A stretch of DNA of 52,698 bases, taken from positions 1 through 52,698 of the forward strand of contig NZ_CANMCP010000013.1 in NCBI RefSeq assembly GCF_947496385.1, written 5' to 3'. A model generated the notes under the pieces. It was given only the letters and a program-made list of their open reading frames with translations, was not told the DNA's origin and ran no database searches. Position 1 is the first letter of the stretch. Every line of letters starts with the position of its first letter. Of this stretch, positions 44,362 through 52,620 are shown piece after piece. The position numbers were made by a program, and so were the translations under genes. The DNA is from an uncultured Croceicoccus sp. Lineage in GTDB: Bacteria > Pseudomonadota > Alphaproteobacteria > Sphingomonadales > Sphingomonadaceae.

Positions 44362-45318
44362 TTATATCGACAATGTTTTGAGGAGGGCGCGGGTTCTCAG
44401 CAGGGCGCGGAACGGATCTCTCGTCTGGCGGGCGCTGCATATGACGGGCCCTTTGTAATCCATCCTGTCGAGCAAACCCGTGATCCCGGCCAGATCGACC
44501 GATCCCGTGCCCGGATCGCGGTAAACCTGCGTGGCCTGATCACTGGGAAACTCGGGATTCGGCGTTTTCCAGGTCTCGTCCTTGTCGACGAAATCGGTAT
44601 CGGTGAGGTGCACGGTCCCGATCCGGGTAATGTTGCTTTCGATAAAGCGCGCGGGCGAAATCCCCGCTACGAAAAGGCTCGCCGTATCGACGTCCAGCTT
44701 GACGCTGTCTTGCAGGGCGTCGGCTATGGGAATGATGCGCTCGCCCCCGAACAGGCTCCAGTATTCGTTCCGCAGAACGAGCGTGACACCAAGCTCACCC
44801 GCCTTTTCCGCAAGCGTACCCAGCATCTTGATCGTGCGCTCGGCAAACTCATCCATCCTGTTGTCGATGTCGGGATGGTATTGCGCGACGCGCCCGTAAT
44901 AGGCGGAGGGGCTGATGGCGAGATAGCGTGCGCCCATTTCGGCCGCATGGGAAAGCGCCTGGCTTCCGAAATGGCCCGTCGCGCCGAAGAAGAAGTCGAT
45001 CTGGTCGTTGCGCATGAAGAGGTTGGGATCGAACGTGAGGCCGGTGACTGCCTCGATGCCGTTCTCTTTCAGGAAAGCGCGATAATTGGCCGCGTTTTCG
45101 TATTTTGCATTCACGCAATATTCGTTGAACGGCACACCGGTCCGCCCGCCGAATTGCCACACCGGTTCGTAAGGCATCTCGATCGTCGAGAACCCCGCTG
45201 CGGCGATCAACGGATAGAGTTCTTCCCAGAAATACCGGCTTTCATAGCGGTTCCGGTTGGGTTCCTGGTAATGACGATTGATCAGATCGAGGCTTATCGC
45301 GATCGCTTCGCTATTCAT
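44362..45318 (-). CDS. Sugar phosphate isomerase/epimerase family protein (318 aa)
   Basis: A second TIM-barrel protein. Visible blocks are AAAGFSTIEMPYEPVWQFGG, GVTLVLRNEYWSLFGGE (metal Glu region), SVKLDVDTASLFVAGI (Asp), RIGTVHLTDTDFVDKDE (His) and YKGPVICSARQT. In the last block the usual glutamate is replaced (CSAR), so the metal site may be incomplete. It could therefore be a structural or regulatory partner of the adjacent 307-residue protein. I start at ATG 45318 after GAGGAG. Only a TTAGAA half-site (45462-45467) was noted upstream. Confidence 0.75.
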   Translation of the reverse strand: MNSEAIAISLDLINRHYQEPNRNRYESRYFWEELYPLIAAAGFSTIEMPYEPVWQFGGRTGVPFNEYCVNAKYENAANYRAFLKENGIEAVTGLTFDPNLFMRNDQIDFFFGATGHFGSQALSHAAEMGARYLAISPSAYYGRVAQYHPDIDNRMDEFAERTIKMLGTLAEKAGELGVTLVLRNEYWSLFGGERIIPIADALQDSVKLDVDTASLFVAGISPARFIESNITRIGTVHLTDTDFVDKDETWKTPNPEFPSDQATQVYRDPGTGSVDLAGITGLLDRMDYKGPVICSARQTRDPFRALLRTRALLKTLSI

Positions 45319-45572
45319 ATCGGGGACAGGCTCCTCAGGCGGCCGCATCGAAAAACCGCAGCCTAGGTTCGTCCGCGCGGTTATCGAGCAATCGGGCCGG
45401 CAGGCGGCCGGCCGTAATGCTGATACCGATTACTGTTTTGGTCGGACGAACCCACTCAAATTAGAAGACCCAATCCAATACGGCACGGTCCATCTGCTGT
45501 CAATCTCGGCATGTCCGATCCCGCGAGGCCCGATGGTGCCCGGCATTCGTCGTTTGCGAACGAACGTATTTT

Positions 45573-45590
45573 TTATAATAGCGGTTCTAA
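45573..45590. promoter_or_regulatory. Operator site 10, upstream of the xylulokinase operon
   Basis: TTATAA-tagcgg-TTCTAA matches 11 of 12 arm positions. It is 51 bp upstream of the xylulokinase start, bringing pentose metabolism under the same control as the glycoside genes. Confidence 0.65.
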
Positions 45591-45641
45591 TTATGCCGAA
45601 GTGCGTTTACGTCGAGGCAACGACAGACAAGGTGGGCAAGG

Positions 45642-47084
45642 ATGTTTCTGGGTTTAGATCTCGGCACCTCGGGGGTTAAAGCCGTCATCGTCGACGAAGA
45701 CGGCAAAGCTGTTGCACAGGGTCTTGCTCCCCTGACCGCAAACAGTCCGTACACCGGATGGTCCGAACAGGACCCGTCCGCATGGTGGCACGCCGCGTGC
45801 GACGCCGTTTTGGCCATCGATCCCGAATTTCGCCGGGCTGTCCGGGCGATCGGGTTGAGCGGGCAGATGCACGGAGCGACGTTGATCGATGAAAATCATC
45901 GCGTGCTGCGCCCGGCAATCCTGTGGAACGACGGTCGGAGCGCCGCGATGTGCGCCCGCATCGAGCGTGAGGTACCCCAATCGCGAACGATAACCGGCAA
46001 CATCGCCATGCCGGGTTTTACCGCACCGAAGATCGCCTGGGTGCGCGAGCACGAGCCCGATGTCTTCGCGCACATCCATAAAGTCCTGCTGCCGAAGGAT
46101 TACCTGCGGTTGTGCATGACGGGGGCGATGGCCTCCGACATGTCGGACAGCTCCGGCACGTTGTGGCTCGATGTCGCGAAGCGTGCGTGGTCGGACGAGA
46201 TGCTGGCCGCGACGGGGCTGACCCGGAAAAACATGCCCGACCTGTTCGAAGGCACCGCGCAAAGCGGCGTTCTGCTCGCCGACGTTGCATCGGCATGGGG
46301 CATGGATCGCGTACCCGTCGCGGGCGGCGCCGGCGACAATGCCGCGGGTGCCGTGGGTATTGGTGTCGTCGAAGACGGCGATGCGCTGCTTTCACTCGGC
46401 ACGTCCGGTGTGACCTTTGTCGCGACCAGGGATTTTCGACCAAACCCGGACGGCGCCGTTCATGCCTTCTGCCACTGCCTCCCGGATCAGTGGCATCAGA
46501 TGGCCGTGCACCTTTCGGCAGCGTCGTGCCTGGACTGGGCGGCCCGGTTGCTCAACATTGGCGGGCCGGCGGAACTCATCGCGCTGGCCGAAACGGTTAC
46601 GCCGGGCGCCGGGCCCGAATTGTTCCTGCCCTTCCTGAATGGTGAGCGCACCCCGCACAATAACGAACGGTTGCGGGCCGGCTGGATCGGTTGCGACGGA
46701 TCGACCACCCCTGCCCGTCTCGCGTCCGCCGTGCTGGAAGGCATCGCGTTTGCCCATGCCGACGGGCTGGCTGCCCTGCGCAATGCCGGAACCACGGTTG
46801 ACCGGATGACGGTCATCGGAGGGGGATCGCGCTCGACGCACTGGGGCCGCATTCTGGCGACATCCCTGGATGTGACGCTGGATTATCTTCAGGACGGTGA
46901 ACTTGGACCGTCGATGGGCGCGTCCCGGCTGGCCCGCATGTGCGTGACCGGGGAAAGCCCTGCGACCGTTTGCACCCGGCCTGCGCTCAACGCCACGATC
47001 GAGCCCGATGAGACTCTCCACTCCGCGCTTGGTCAAAAACTCTGGGAGTATCGCCGGATCGTCGGCGTCATGGATACCTTTTAG
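45642..47084 (+). CDS. xylB: Xylulokinase (FGGY kinase)
   Basis: A 480-residue FGGY-family kinase. FLGLDLGTSGVKAVIVDEDG contains Asp6 of the ATP-handling fold; WSEQDPSAWW and GLSGQMHGATLID are xylulokinase hallmarks; VAGGAGDNAAGAVG provides the catalytic Asp232, and SLGTSGVTF the phosphate loop. Length and motifs fit D-xylulose 5-kinase. Xylose isomerase follows after 9 bp, so the pair makes the xylose isomerase pathway, feeding the pentose phosphate pathway. The start follows an AAGGTGGG-like site. Operator 10 lies upstream. Confidence 0.92.
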   Translation: MFLGLDLGTSGVKAVIVDEDGKAVAQGLAPLTANSPYTGWSEQDPSAWWHAACDAVLAIDPEFRRAVRAIGLSGQMHGATLIDENHRVLRPAILWNDGRSAAMCARIEREVPQSRTITGNIAMPGFTAPKIAWVREHEPDVFAHIHKVLLPKDYLRLCMTGAMASDMSDSSGTLWLDVAKRAWSDEMLAATGLTRKNMPDLFEGTAQSGVLLADVASAWGMDRVPVAGGAGDNAAGAVGIGVVEDGDALLSLGTSGVTFVATRDFRPNPDGAVHAFCHCLPDQWHQMAVHLSAASCLDWAARLLNIGGPAELIALAETVTPGAGPELFLPFLNGERTPHNNERLRAGWIGCDGSTTPARLASAVLEGIAFAHADGLAALRNAGTTVDRMTVIGGGSRSTHWGRILATSLDVTLDYLQDGELGPSMGASRLARMCVTGESPATVCTRPALNATIEPDETLHSALGQKLWEYRRIVGVMDTF

Positions 47085-47093
47085 GAGCACATT

Positions 47094-48413
47094 ATGTCTG
47101 CCAGCTATTTCAAAGACTTTGAAACCGTCCAGTTTGAAGGGCGCGATAGCACCAACCCCTTCGCCTATCGCTATTACGACAAGGACCGCGTCGTCCTTGG
47201 CAAGCGGATGGAAGACCACCTGCGCATGGCGGTTTGCGTGTGGCACACGTTCTGCTGGCCCGGCAGCGACGTATTCGGTGCAGGAACCTTCGACAGGCCA
47301 TGGCACCGCGGCGCGAATGACGCCGATGCAGCGCGATCGAAGCGCGAAGCCGCGCTGGCCTTCGTGGAGAAGCTCGACCTGCCGTTCTATTGCTTTCACG
47401 ACGTCGATGTCATGGCCGATGCGGACGGGATCGGCTCTTTCCGCAAAAGCTTCGCCGAAGCGGTCGACCATCTCGAGGAATTGCAGGCGAAGCACGGTCG
47501 CAAACTCCTGTGGGGTACGGCCAATCTGTTCAGCAATCCCCGCTACATGGCGGGCGGAGCAACCAACCCCGATCCCGAGGTCTATGCCTGGGCTGCCAGC
47601 CAGGTGCGCGACTGCTTGGAGGCCACGCATCGCCTGGGCGGCGCGAACTATGTCCTTTGGGGTGGGCGCGAAGGGTACGAGACCATTCTCAACACCGAGA
47701 TCGGCATCGAACTCGACAATTTCGGCCGCTTTCTCAACCTCGTCGTGGATCACAAGCATCGCATCGGCTTTGAAGGAACGATCCTGATCGAGCCCAAGCC
47801 GCACGAACCGACCAAGCATCAGTACGATTTCGATACCCAAAGCGTCTTTGCGTTCCTTCAGCGTTACGGCCTGGAGAACGAGGTCAAAGTGAACATCGAG
47901 GCTAACCATGCGACGCTGGGCGGGCATAGTTTCGAGCACGAGCTGGCGATGGCGCGGACGTTCGGGATCCTCGGGTCGGTCGATGCGAACCGCGGCGATT
48001 ATCAAAATGGCTGGGATACCGACCAATTCCCCAACTCGGTGGAGGAATGGACTCTGGCCATGCTGGAAGTCCTGCGCGCCGGAGGTTTCACGGATGGCGG
48101 ATTCAATTTTGACGCCAAGATCCGCCGCCAGTCCATCGATGCCGAAGACCTGTTTCATGGCCATATCGGCGGCGTCGATACGATCGCGCGCGGATTGCTT
48201 CGCGCGGCGGAACTGATCGAGGACGGTACGCTGGAAGACTTCCGCCGGGACCGGTACGGCGACTGGTCGGGACGTCTTGGGACCATGATCCATGGCACGG
48301 GCACCTCGCTCGCCGATATCGCCGATTACGCGGTAGAGCATGATCTCGACCCACAGCGCCGCTCCGGACGACAGGAATGGTGCGAAAATATCGTGGCAAG
48401 AACCCGTAGCTGA
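47094..48413 (+). CDS. xylA: Xylose isomerase
   Basis: A 439-residue class II xylose isomerase. FYCFHDVDVMADAD holds catalytic His102 and Asp105. ILIEPKPHEPTKHQYDFD contributes metal-1 and -2 glutamates, and KVNIEANHATLGGHSFEHE and DANRGDYQNGWDTDQFP carry further metal ligands. The N-terminal SASYFKDFETVQFEGRDS is the usual start in proteobacterial XylA. It lies 9 bp after xylB with an AGGAGCACATT ribosome site, so both are co-transcribed. It interconverts D-xylose and D-xylulose in the cytoplasm. Confidence 0.95.
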   Translation: MSASYFKDFETVQFEGRDSTNPFAYRYYDKDRVVLGKRMEDHLRMAVCVWHTFCWPGSDVFGAGTFDRPWHRGANDADAARSKREAALAFVEKLDLPFYCFHDVDVMADADGIGSFRKSFAEAVDHLEELQAKHGRKLLWGTANLFSNPRYMAGGATNPDPEVYAWAASQVRDCLEATHRLGGANYVLWGGREGYETILNTEIGIELDNFGRFLNLVVDHKHRIGFEGTILIEPKPHEPTKHQYDFDTQSVFAFLQRYGLENEVKVNIEANHATLGGHSFEHELAMARTFGILGSVDANRGDYQNGWDTDQFPNSVEEWTLAMLEVLRAGGFTDGGFNFDAKIRRQSIDAEDLFHGHIGGVDTIARGLLRAAELIEDGTLEDFRRDRYGDWSGRLGTMIHGTGTSLADIADYAVEHDLDPQRRSGRQEWCENIVARTRS

Positions 48414-48437
48414 CCCTCACGGCGATCTGACTTTGGC

Positions 48438-48465
48438 GGCATCGGCGTTTTTGCGCGCCGATGCC
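48438..48465 (+). terminator. Hairpin after xylA
   Basis: A perfect 10-bp stem (48438-48447 with 48456-48465) with an 8-nt loop that includes TTTTT, 25 bp after the xylA stop. There is no T tract after the stem; it lies between the convergent xylA and GntR genes. Confidence 0.45.
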
Positions 48466-48542
48466 CGGCCACCCCCCGCTGCCACCGGCATCGTCGACTT
48501 CGAATGGTGAGCAGCGGTTGCTGAACCCAAGTTACCCTGCGG

Positions 48543-49199
48543 TCAGTCGAAGCCTTTTTCGATGATCACCTCGGCGATTTTCGCGCGGCTGATCTTTATG
48601 AACTCGCTCGCGTCGTCGACGGACGGTATCGCGGTGTCGAACCGCGTCGCGAGTTCGAAGATGGCCCGGATATCCTCGCGGTGATGGCTGATGGAGTGGA
48701 ATATCCGGTCCATCTGCGCCGAAAGATTGCGGTAGATCAGTTCGAGTGGCGGGTTACGCGTGGCCTCCGCAAGCAGATCGAAGCGTTGCCGCGACATGCT
48801 GATCCAGCTTTCCGGATCGAGCTTCGTCTTCCGGACCGCCCGCGCATGTTCGTTATGGATCGCGTTGAGAGCCTCGATCTGCTCTGGCGTCGCCCTTTCG
48901 TGGGCCAGTCGTATGAGCAACGGGGATACGGCGCTCCACACGGTAAAGAAATCATCCACCGATTTCAGTGTCAGCCCGGCGACGCGATAACCGCGGCGGG
49001 GGATCGTTTCGACGAGCCCATCGTGGTTCAGCCGGTCCAGCGCTTCCCGCACGGGCATCGCCCCGAAACCGATCTCCGCTGATATCTCACGCTCGGTAAA
49101 GGGCATGCGGGGCGGCATTTTCAGCGTCACGATCCGCTCCCGCAGAAGCGCATAGGCCTGATCGGCGAGCGTCTGCTTTCGTTTAGTGCCCTCTGCCAT
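48543..49199 (-). CDS. GntR-family (FadR-type, FCD) transcriptional regulator
   Basis: A 218-residue regulator. The winged helix occupies residues 10-75 (LADQAYALLRERIVTLKMPP, GFGAMPVREALDRLNHDGLV, PRRGYRVAGL). The rest is an all-helical FCD domain. The usual metal-binding 'D..FH' pattern is altered here (SRQRFDLLAEATRN), so the ligand-sensing metal site may be modified. It is divergent from the flavoprotein monooxygenase and GH39-like pair, with a perfect palindrome in the intergenic region (49301-49312). It probably represses that pair and its own gene, with a sugar or sugar acid as inducer. Confidence 0.87.
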   Translation of the reverse strand: MAEGTKRKQTLADQAYALLRERIVTLKMPPRMPFTEREISAEIGFGAMPVREALDRLNHDGLVETIPRRGYRVAGLTLKSVDDFFTVWSAVSPLLIRLAHERATPEQIEALNAIHNEHARAVRKTKLDPESWISMSRQRFDLLAEATRNPPLELIYRNLSAQMDRIFHSISHHREDIRAIFELATRFDTAIPSVDDASEFIKISRAKIAEVIIEKGFD

Positions 49200-49273
49200 G
49201 CAGCAACTCCAGGTCGGCCCGTTATCGAAGCGATCGCCGTTACCGTCGATAAATACCGGCGAGATTGCAACCC

Positions 49274-49312
49274 TTGACCAGGAATAATGCGCGTGTATTG
49301 GTGATATATCAC
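49274..49312 (+). promoter_or_regulatory. Promoter and candidate GntR operator of the monooxygenase / GH39-like operon
   Basis: A -35-like TTGACC (49274-49279) and a -10-like TATTGG (49296-49301) with a 16-bp spacer are followed by the perfect 12-bp palindrome GTGATATATCAC (49301-49312), about 60 bp upstream of the coding start. Position over the transcription start suits repression by the divergently encoded GntR protein. Confidence 0.5.
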
Positions 49313-49372
49313 GAGATGGCGATGCGGGGATTGCCTCGACAGCATCGGCATGAATTTTGGGAAGGAAGCGAA

Positions 49373-50536
49373 ATGTCGAGATCTGACAAGATCCTTGTTG
49401 TCGGTGCGGGTATTGGTGGGCTTTGCGCAGCCGTAGCGCTGGTTCAGAACGGCGCCGAGGTCGATGTCATCGATATCAAGCCCGACAACTCGGTGGCCGG
49501 CGTGGGCTGGGGCCTGCGGACCAATGGGCTTCGCGCCCTGCGCCAGATCGGGCTGCTCGAAGAGACGCTTGCCATGGGCTTCCCGACGCCCCCTCTGACC
49601 TATTACGATAGGAACGGAGACCATGTCGTCGACATTTCCTATGGGCGGAAAGTCGATGGCATGCCGAACAACGTCCAGCTGCCGCGCCTGGAATTCCTCG
49701 AAATGGCGAGCGCCCGCGCGATCGAGCTGGGATGCAATATCATGATGGGCACGACGGCGGTCGACATCCAGCAGGATGACGATGGCGTCACGGTGGAGCT
49801 CAGCAACGGATCCACGCGTCGCTACGACCTCGTGATCGGCTTCGACGGTATCAATTCCCAGATCCGCGGGCACCTGTTCGGGGACAAGTACGTCCCTACT
49901 CCCAGCGGCGGCGTCGCCTGGCGGGCCGCGGTGCCCGCGCCGGAATCTCTCGACGGTGCGCTATTCTGTCACGGTTTCGGCGGGAAAGTCGGCTTCGTAC
50001 CGCTGGTCGGCGGCATGATGTACGTGATCGTCACCCATTTCGAGCCCGGTCGCCCGCGCCACGATCCCGCCGCATTTGCCACGCTGATGCATGAAAGAGC
50101 GCGGCAGATGATGGGCGATTCCGATTTCATGGCGGAGGCGATCGACTCCCTGCAACATGCGACCAACGTGGCTTACACGCCTCTCGATACGGTCATGGTT
50201 CCCTATCCCTGGTACCGGGGCCGGGTCATGATCATGGGCGATGCCGCGCATGCCACGACGCCCTATCTCGGATCGGGCGCCGCCATGGCCATCGAAGACG
50301 GGGTGGTCTTTGCCGAACTCCTTCGCTCCGACGATTCGCTCTACGATATCCAGACCAAATTCATGGCAAGGCGGTACCCCCGCGTGAAAACCGTGTGGGA
50401 TTGGTCGTTGAAGATGATGCACGAGGAATTCGATTCCGAGACGCCCGAAGCGCTCGATCGACGCCTGGACTATCTGGTGAACGAAGAGCCGGCAGCAATC
50501 GATTATATCAACCGCGTTTTGGAAAGTGATTACTGA
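49373..50536 (+). CDS. FAD-dependent monooxygenase (PHBH-type, class A)
   Basis: A 387-residue flavoprotein. ILVVGAGIGGLCAAVAL (residues 7-23) is the FAD Rossmann motif; YDLVIGFDGINSQIR is the DG motif; GRVMIMGDAAHATTPYLGSG is the GD motif that binds the FAD ribityl chain, followed by AAMAIEDGVVFAELL. This fits a single-component hydroxylase or oxidase for aromatic or related substrates. The ATG 49373 has GAAGGAAG upstream; the longer frame from 49265 would cross the promoter and palindrome. Its stop overlaps the start of the GH39-like gene (TGATG at 50534-50538), so the two are translationally coupled. Confidence 0.88.
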   Translation: MSRSDKILVVGAGIGGLCAAVALVQNGAEVDVIDIKPDNSVAGVGWGLRTNGLRALRQIGLLEETLAMGFPTPPLTYYDRNGDHVVDISYGRKVDGMPNNVQLPRLEFLEMASARAIELGCNIMMGTTAVDIQQDDDGVTVELSNGSTRRYDLVIGFDGINSQIRGHLFGDKYVPTPSGGVAWRAAVPAPESLDGALFCHGFGGKVGFVPLVGGMMYVIVTHFEPGRPRHDPAAFATLMHERARQMMGDSDFMAEAIDSLQHATNVAYTPLDTVMVPYPWYRGRVMIMGDAAHATTPYLGSGAAMAIEDGVVFAELLRSDDSLYDIQTKFMARRYPRVKTVWDWSLKMMHEEFDSETPEALDRRLDYLVNEEPAAIDYINRVLESDY

Positions 50537-51993
50537 TGACTTCGAACCCCATTGCAAAGCTGTCCGTCGATGCAGGGCGATCGACCGGCGACATGCGCAA
50601 GCTTCACGGCACGTCGGGCATTCCCGCGCCGGCTCCGGGCACGGAGAGCGTCCCCGACATTCGGGACGTGTGGAAGGACGCGCAGGTAACGCTCGTCCGG
50701 TCATACGATTGGGTTTCGAGGCTGGATACGGTCGACAATCCCAAGAGCCTGTTTCCCGACTGGTCTGCCGATCCCAGCGATCCGGCAAGCTACAACTTCG
50801 CGGCAACAGACACGTGGGTGCGTCAGACGCGCTCGCTGGGCGCGGACATCCTTTTCACGATTGCCAGCGAGATCCCGTTCAACAAGAAGCCGGTCGCCGA
50901 TCTGGAAAAATATGAGCAGGTCGTCGAGCATATCGTCCGCCACTACGTATGCGGATGGGGCGACGGGTTCGAAAAGGCCGTCAGGCATTGGGAATTCGGG
51001 GATCAGCCCGATTTCGGCACCCTGCACTTCTCCGGCACGCCCGATCAATTCTACCAGATGTATGCGGCCGCTGCGCGCGCGGTAAAGCGCGTCGACAAGG
51101 ATATGAAGGTCGGCGGCCCTTGCGTCGCCTTCCCCTTGAATGAAGGCCCGTTCCGCGAAGGATTCCTGGATTTCATCAAGGACCATTCGCTGCCTTTGGA
51201 TTTCCTTTCCTGGATGTGGTACGGCGACAACTCCCGCGACCCGCTCGACTTCCGGACGGTTGCTGCGGAGGTGCGAGCGGTCGCCGACAAGCACGGTTTC
51301 AGCGATGCCGAACTGCTCCTGTCATACTGGAGCATGACGGGCATCCCGACCGCCAAGTTCGAAGATGCCGACAACGCCGCCTTCATCGCGGCCGGGGCGG
51401 TCTATATGCAGGATTCGGACGTCGACAAGGCGATCTTCTTCCGTGCCGATACCGGCGCCGATTTCCATTATAACTTCACCGACCCCGCCGGGATCTTCGA
51501 AGCCGATGGCAGCCAGAACGCGAGGACGGGTGCCTTCCGCTTCGTCGGACGAACACTGGCCACGGCGGACCGCCTCGCCGCAACCGGTGGAGACGAGAAC
51601 GGCTTCGCAGTGCTGGCCGGCCGCACCGCGAACAGCGATGCCGTTCGCATTCTGATCTCCAATTATGCCATACCGGAAGAGTACCTGAAGGCACGGGATC
51701 GTGATGTTTTCAAATTTCAGGTACCGATCGGCACGCATAAGGAGGACATGTCCCTGAACGTTCCTCCCCGCCGGGTTGACGCAAAAAGTGCCGCATATTC
51801 GGGCTATGAACTCGAAGTCAGCGACCTGCCCTGGGGCGATGGCCCGTACCAGGTGGCTCGATATCGAGCGGACCGCAATCACCACGGCGAACTGCTAGGA
51901 TCTGAGCAGGGTGAAGGTGCATCCGTCACCATTCAGGGTGAGCTGCCCGGTTCCGCAGTGGAGCTTGTCGAAATAACACCATTGCAGTCCTGA
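50536..51993 (+). CDS. GH39-like (beta-xylosidase-type) protein lacking both catalytic glutamates
   Basis: A 485-residue protein resembling GH39 xylosidases of sphingomonads: an N-terminal KLHGTSGIPAP start, a TIM barrel with YPDWSADP-like FPDWSADPSDPASYNF, FYQMYAAAARAVKRVDKDMK then VGGP, and a C-terminal beta-sandwich. In GH39 enzymes the acid/base lies in W-E-x-W-N-E-P; here the place reads HWEFGDQPDF (Asp156-Gln157). The nucleophile lies in S/T-E-W-N; here it reads LLSYWSMTG (Tyr264). Both glutamates are thus absent. It has no signal peptide. It may cleave glycosides by another chemistry together with the coupled flavoprotein, bind sugars, or be a regulatory pseudoenzyme. Confidence 0.7.
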   Translation: MTSNPIAKLSVDAGRSTGDMRKLHGTSGIPAPAPGTESVPDIRDVWKDAQVTLVRSYDWVSRLDTVDNPKSLFPDWSADPSDPASYNFAATDTWVRQTRSLGADILFTIASEIPFNKKPVADLEKYEQVVEHIVRHYVCGWGDGFEKAVRHWEFGDQPDFGTLHFSGTPDQFYQMYAAAARAVKRVDKDMKVGGPCVAFPLNEGPFREGFLDFIKDHSLPLDFLSWMWYGDNSRDPLDFRTVAAEVRAVADKHGFSDAELLLSYWSMTGIPTAKFEDADNAAFIAAGAVYMQDSDVDKAIFFRADTGADFHYNFTDPAGIFEADGSQNARTGAFRFVGRTLATADRLAATGGDENGFAVLAGRTANSDAVRILISNYAIPEEYLKARDRDVFKFQVPIGTHKEDMSLNVPPRRVDAKSAAYSGYELEVSDLPWGDGPYQVARYRADRNHHGELLGSEQGEGASVTIQGELPGSAVELVEITPLQS

Positions 51994-52570
51994 GTTTAAG
52001 GTTAGAAAACCGCCACGCCACGAAACGCGAATATAGCCATTTGCGTTTCGTGGTCAGGCTTGTGAGCGGTTGATACGCGCGCTATGGTCGCTCCTTAATC
52101 TGTTCGTTCGGCTGGCTTTACGGGGAGCTTTCTGCCGCGCGCAAACTGCGGTTCGTTTTGCCGGGTGCGCCCATCCCCCGCCGTTGTTCCGGCCACGAGC
52201 TTTTGCCACCCGGTCAGGGCAACGGAACGGCGCGTGTTGTCAGTTTGCCGGTCGACAAGACCCAAGTTCGAGTGTGCCCCGCCGGACTTCTCTAGCGACT
52301 CCACTTGCCGGAAGCGCAGCATCGTTCGGACTCCTCGTCGAAACGCCAGAGATAAATTCTGGGCACGCAAATCCCCTACCCTGCGCTCCGCAATTTGCGA
52401 AGGGTACGATCCTTCTGACAATTCCGAGGGCCGTTCTTTTGGTCGGAGAGCGAAGTTTCAATCCAACAAGCCATCCGTGTTAATCTCGCTGCCGCTCTGG
52501 ATCGGGCGATGATACGGAATGAAGCTTTCAGCATTTCTTAGCGAGCGAAAAGAGAAGATACGCGGCAAGC
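51994..52570. other. Intergenic region without recognisable genes
   Basis: About 580 bp, slightly less GC-rich than the rest. A perfect 11-bp stem (52018-52028 with 52043-52053, 14-nt loop) lies 25 bp after the GH39-like stop and may act as a terminator, although no T run follows. Open frames on both strands (for example 52165-52512, plus) have unusual codon use and no family motif. No tRNA was recognised. Confidence 0.4.
52018..52053 (+). terminator. Hairpin after the GH39-like gene
   Basis: CCACGAAACGC pairs perfectly with GCGTTTCGTGG around a 14-nt loop. It is the only strong structure between the GH39-like stop and the IS fragment. No U tract, so the terminator role is tentative. Confidence 0.4.
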
Positions 52571-52620
52571 CCAAGCTAAGCTGAGCTCAGGAGCGCCATT
52601 CTCGGAGATTTTGGCCATGT

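Noticed and set aside
45462-45467. TTAGAA half-site upstream of the 318-residue isomerase gene
   Set aside because: The right arm is missing, so it was not listed as an operator; it might be a decayed site.
52165-52512. 115-codon plus-strand frame before the IS fragment
   Set aside because: No ribosome site, odd codon use and no recognisable motif.
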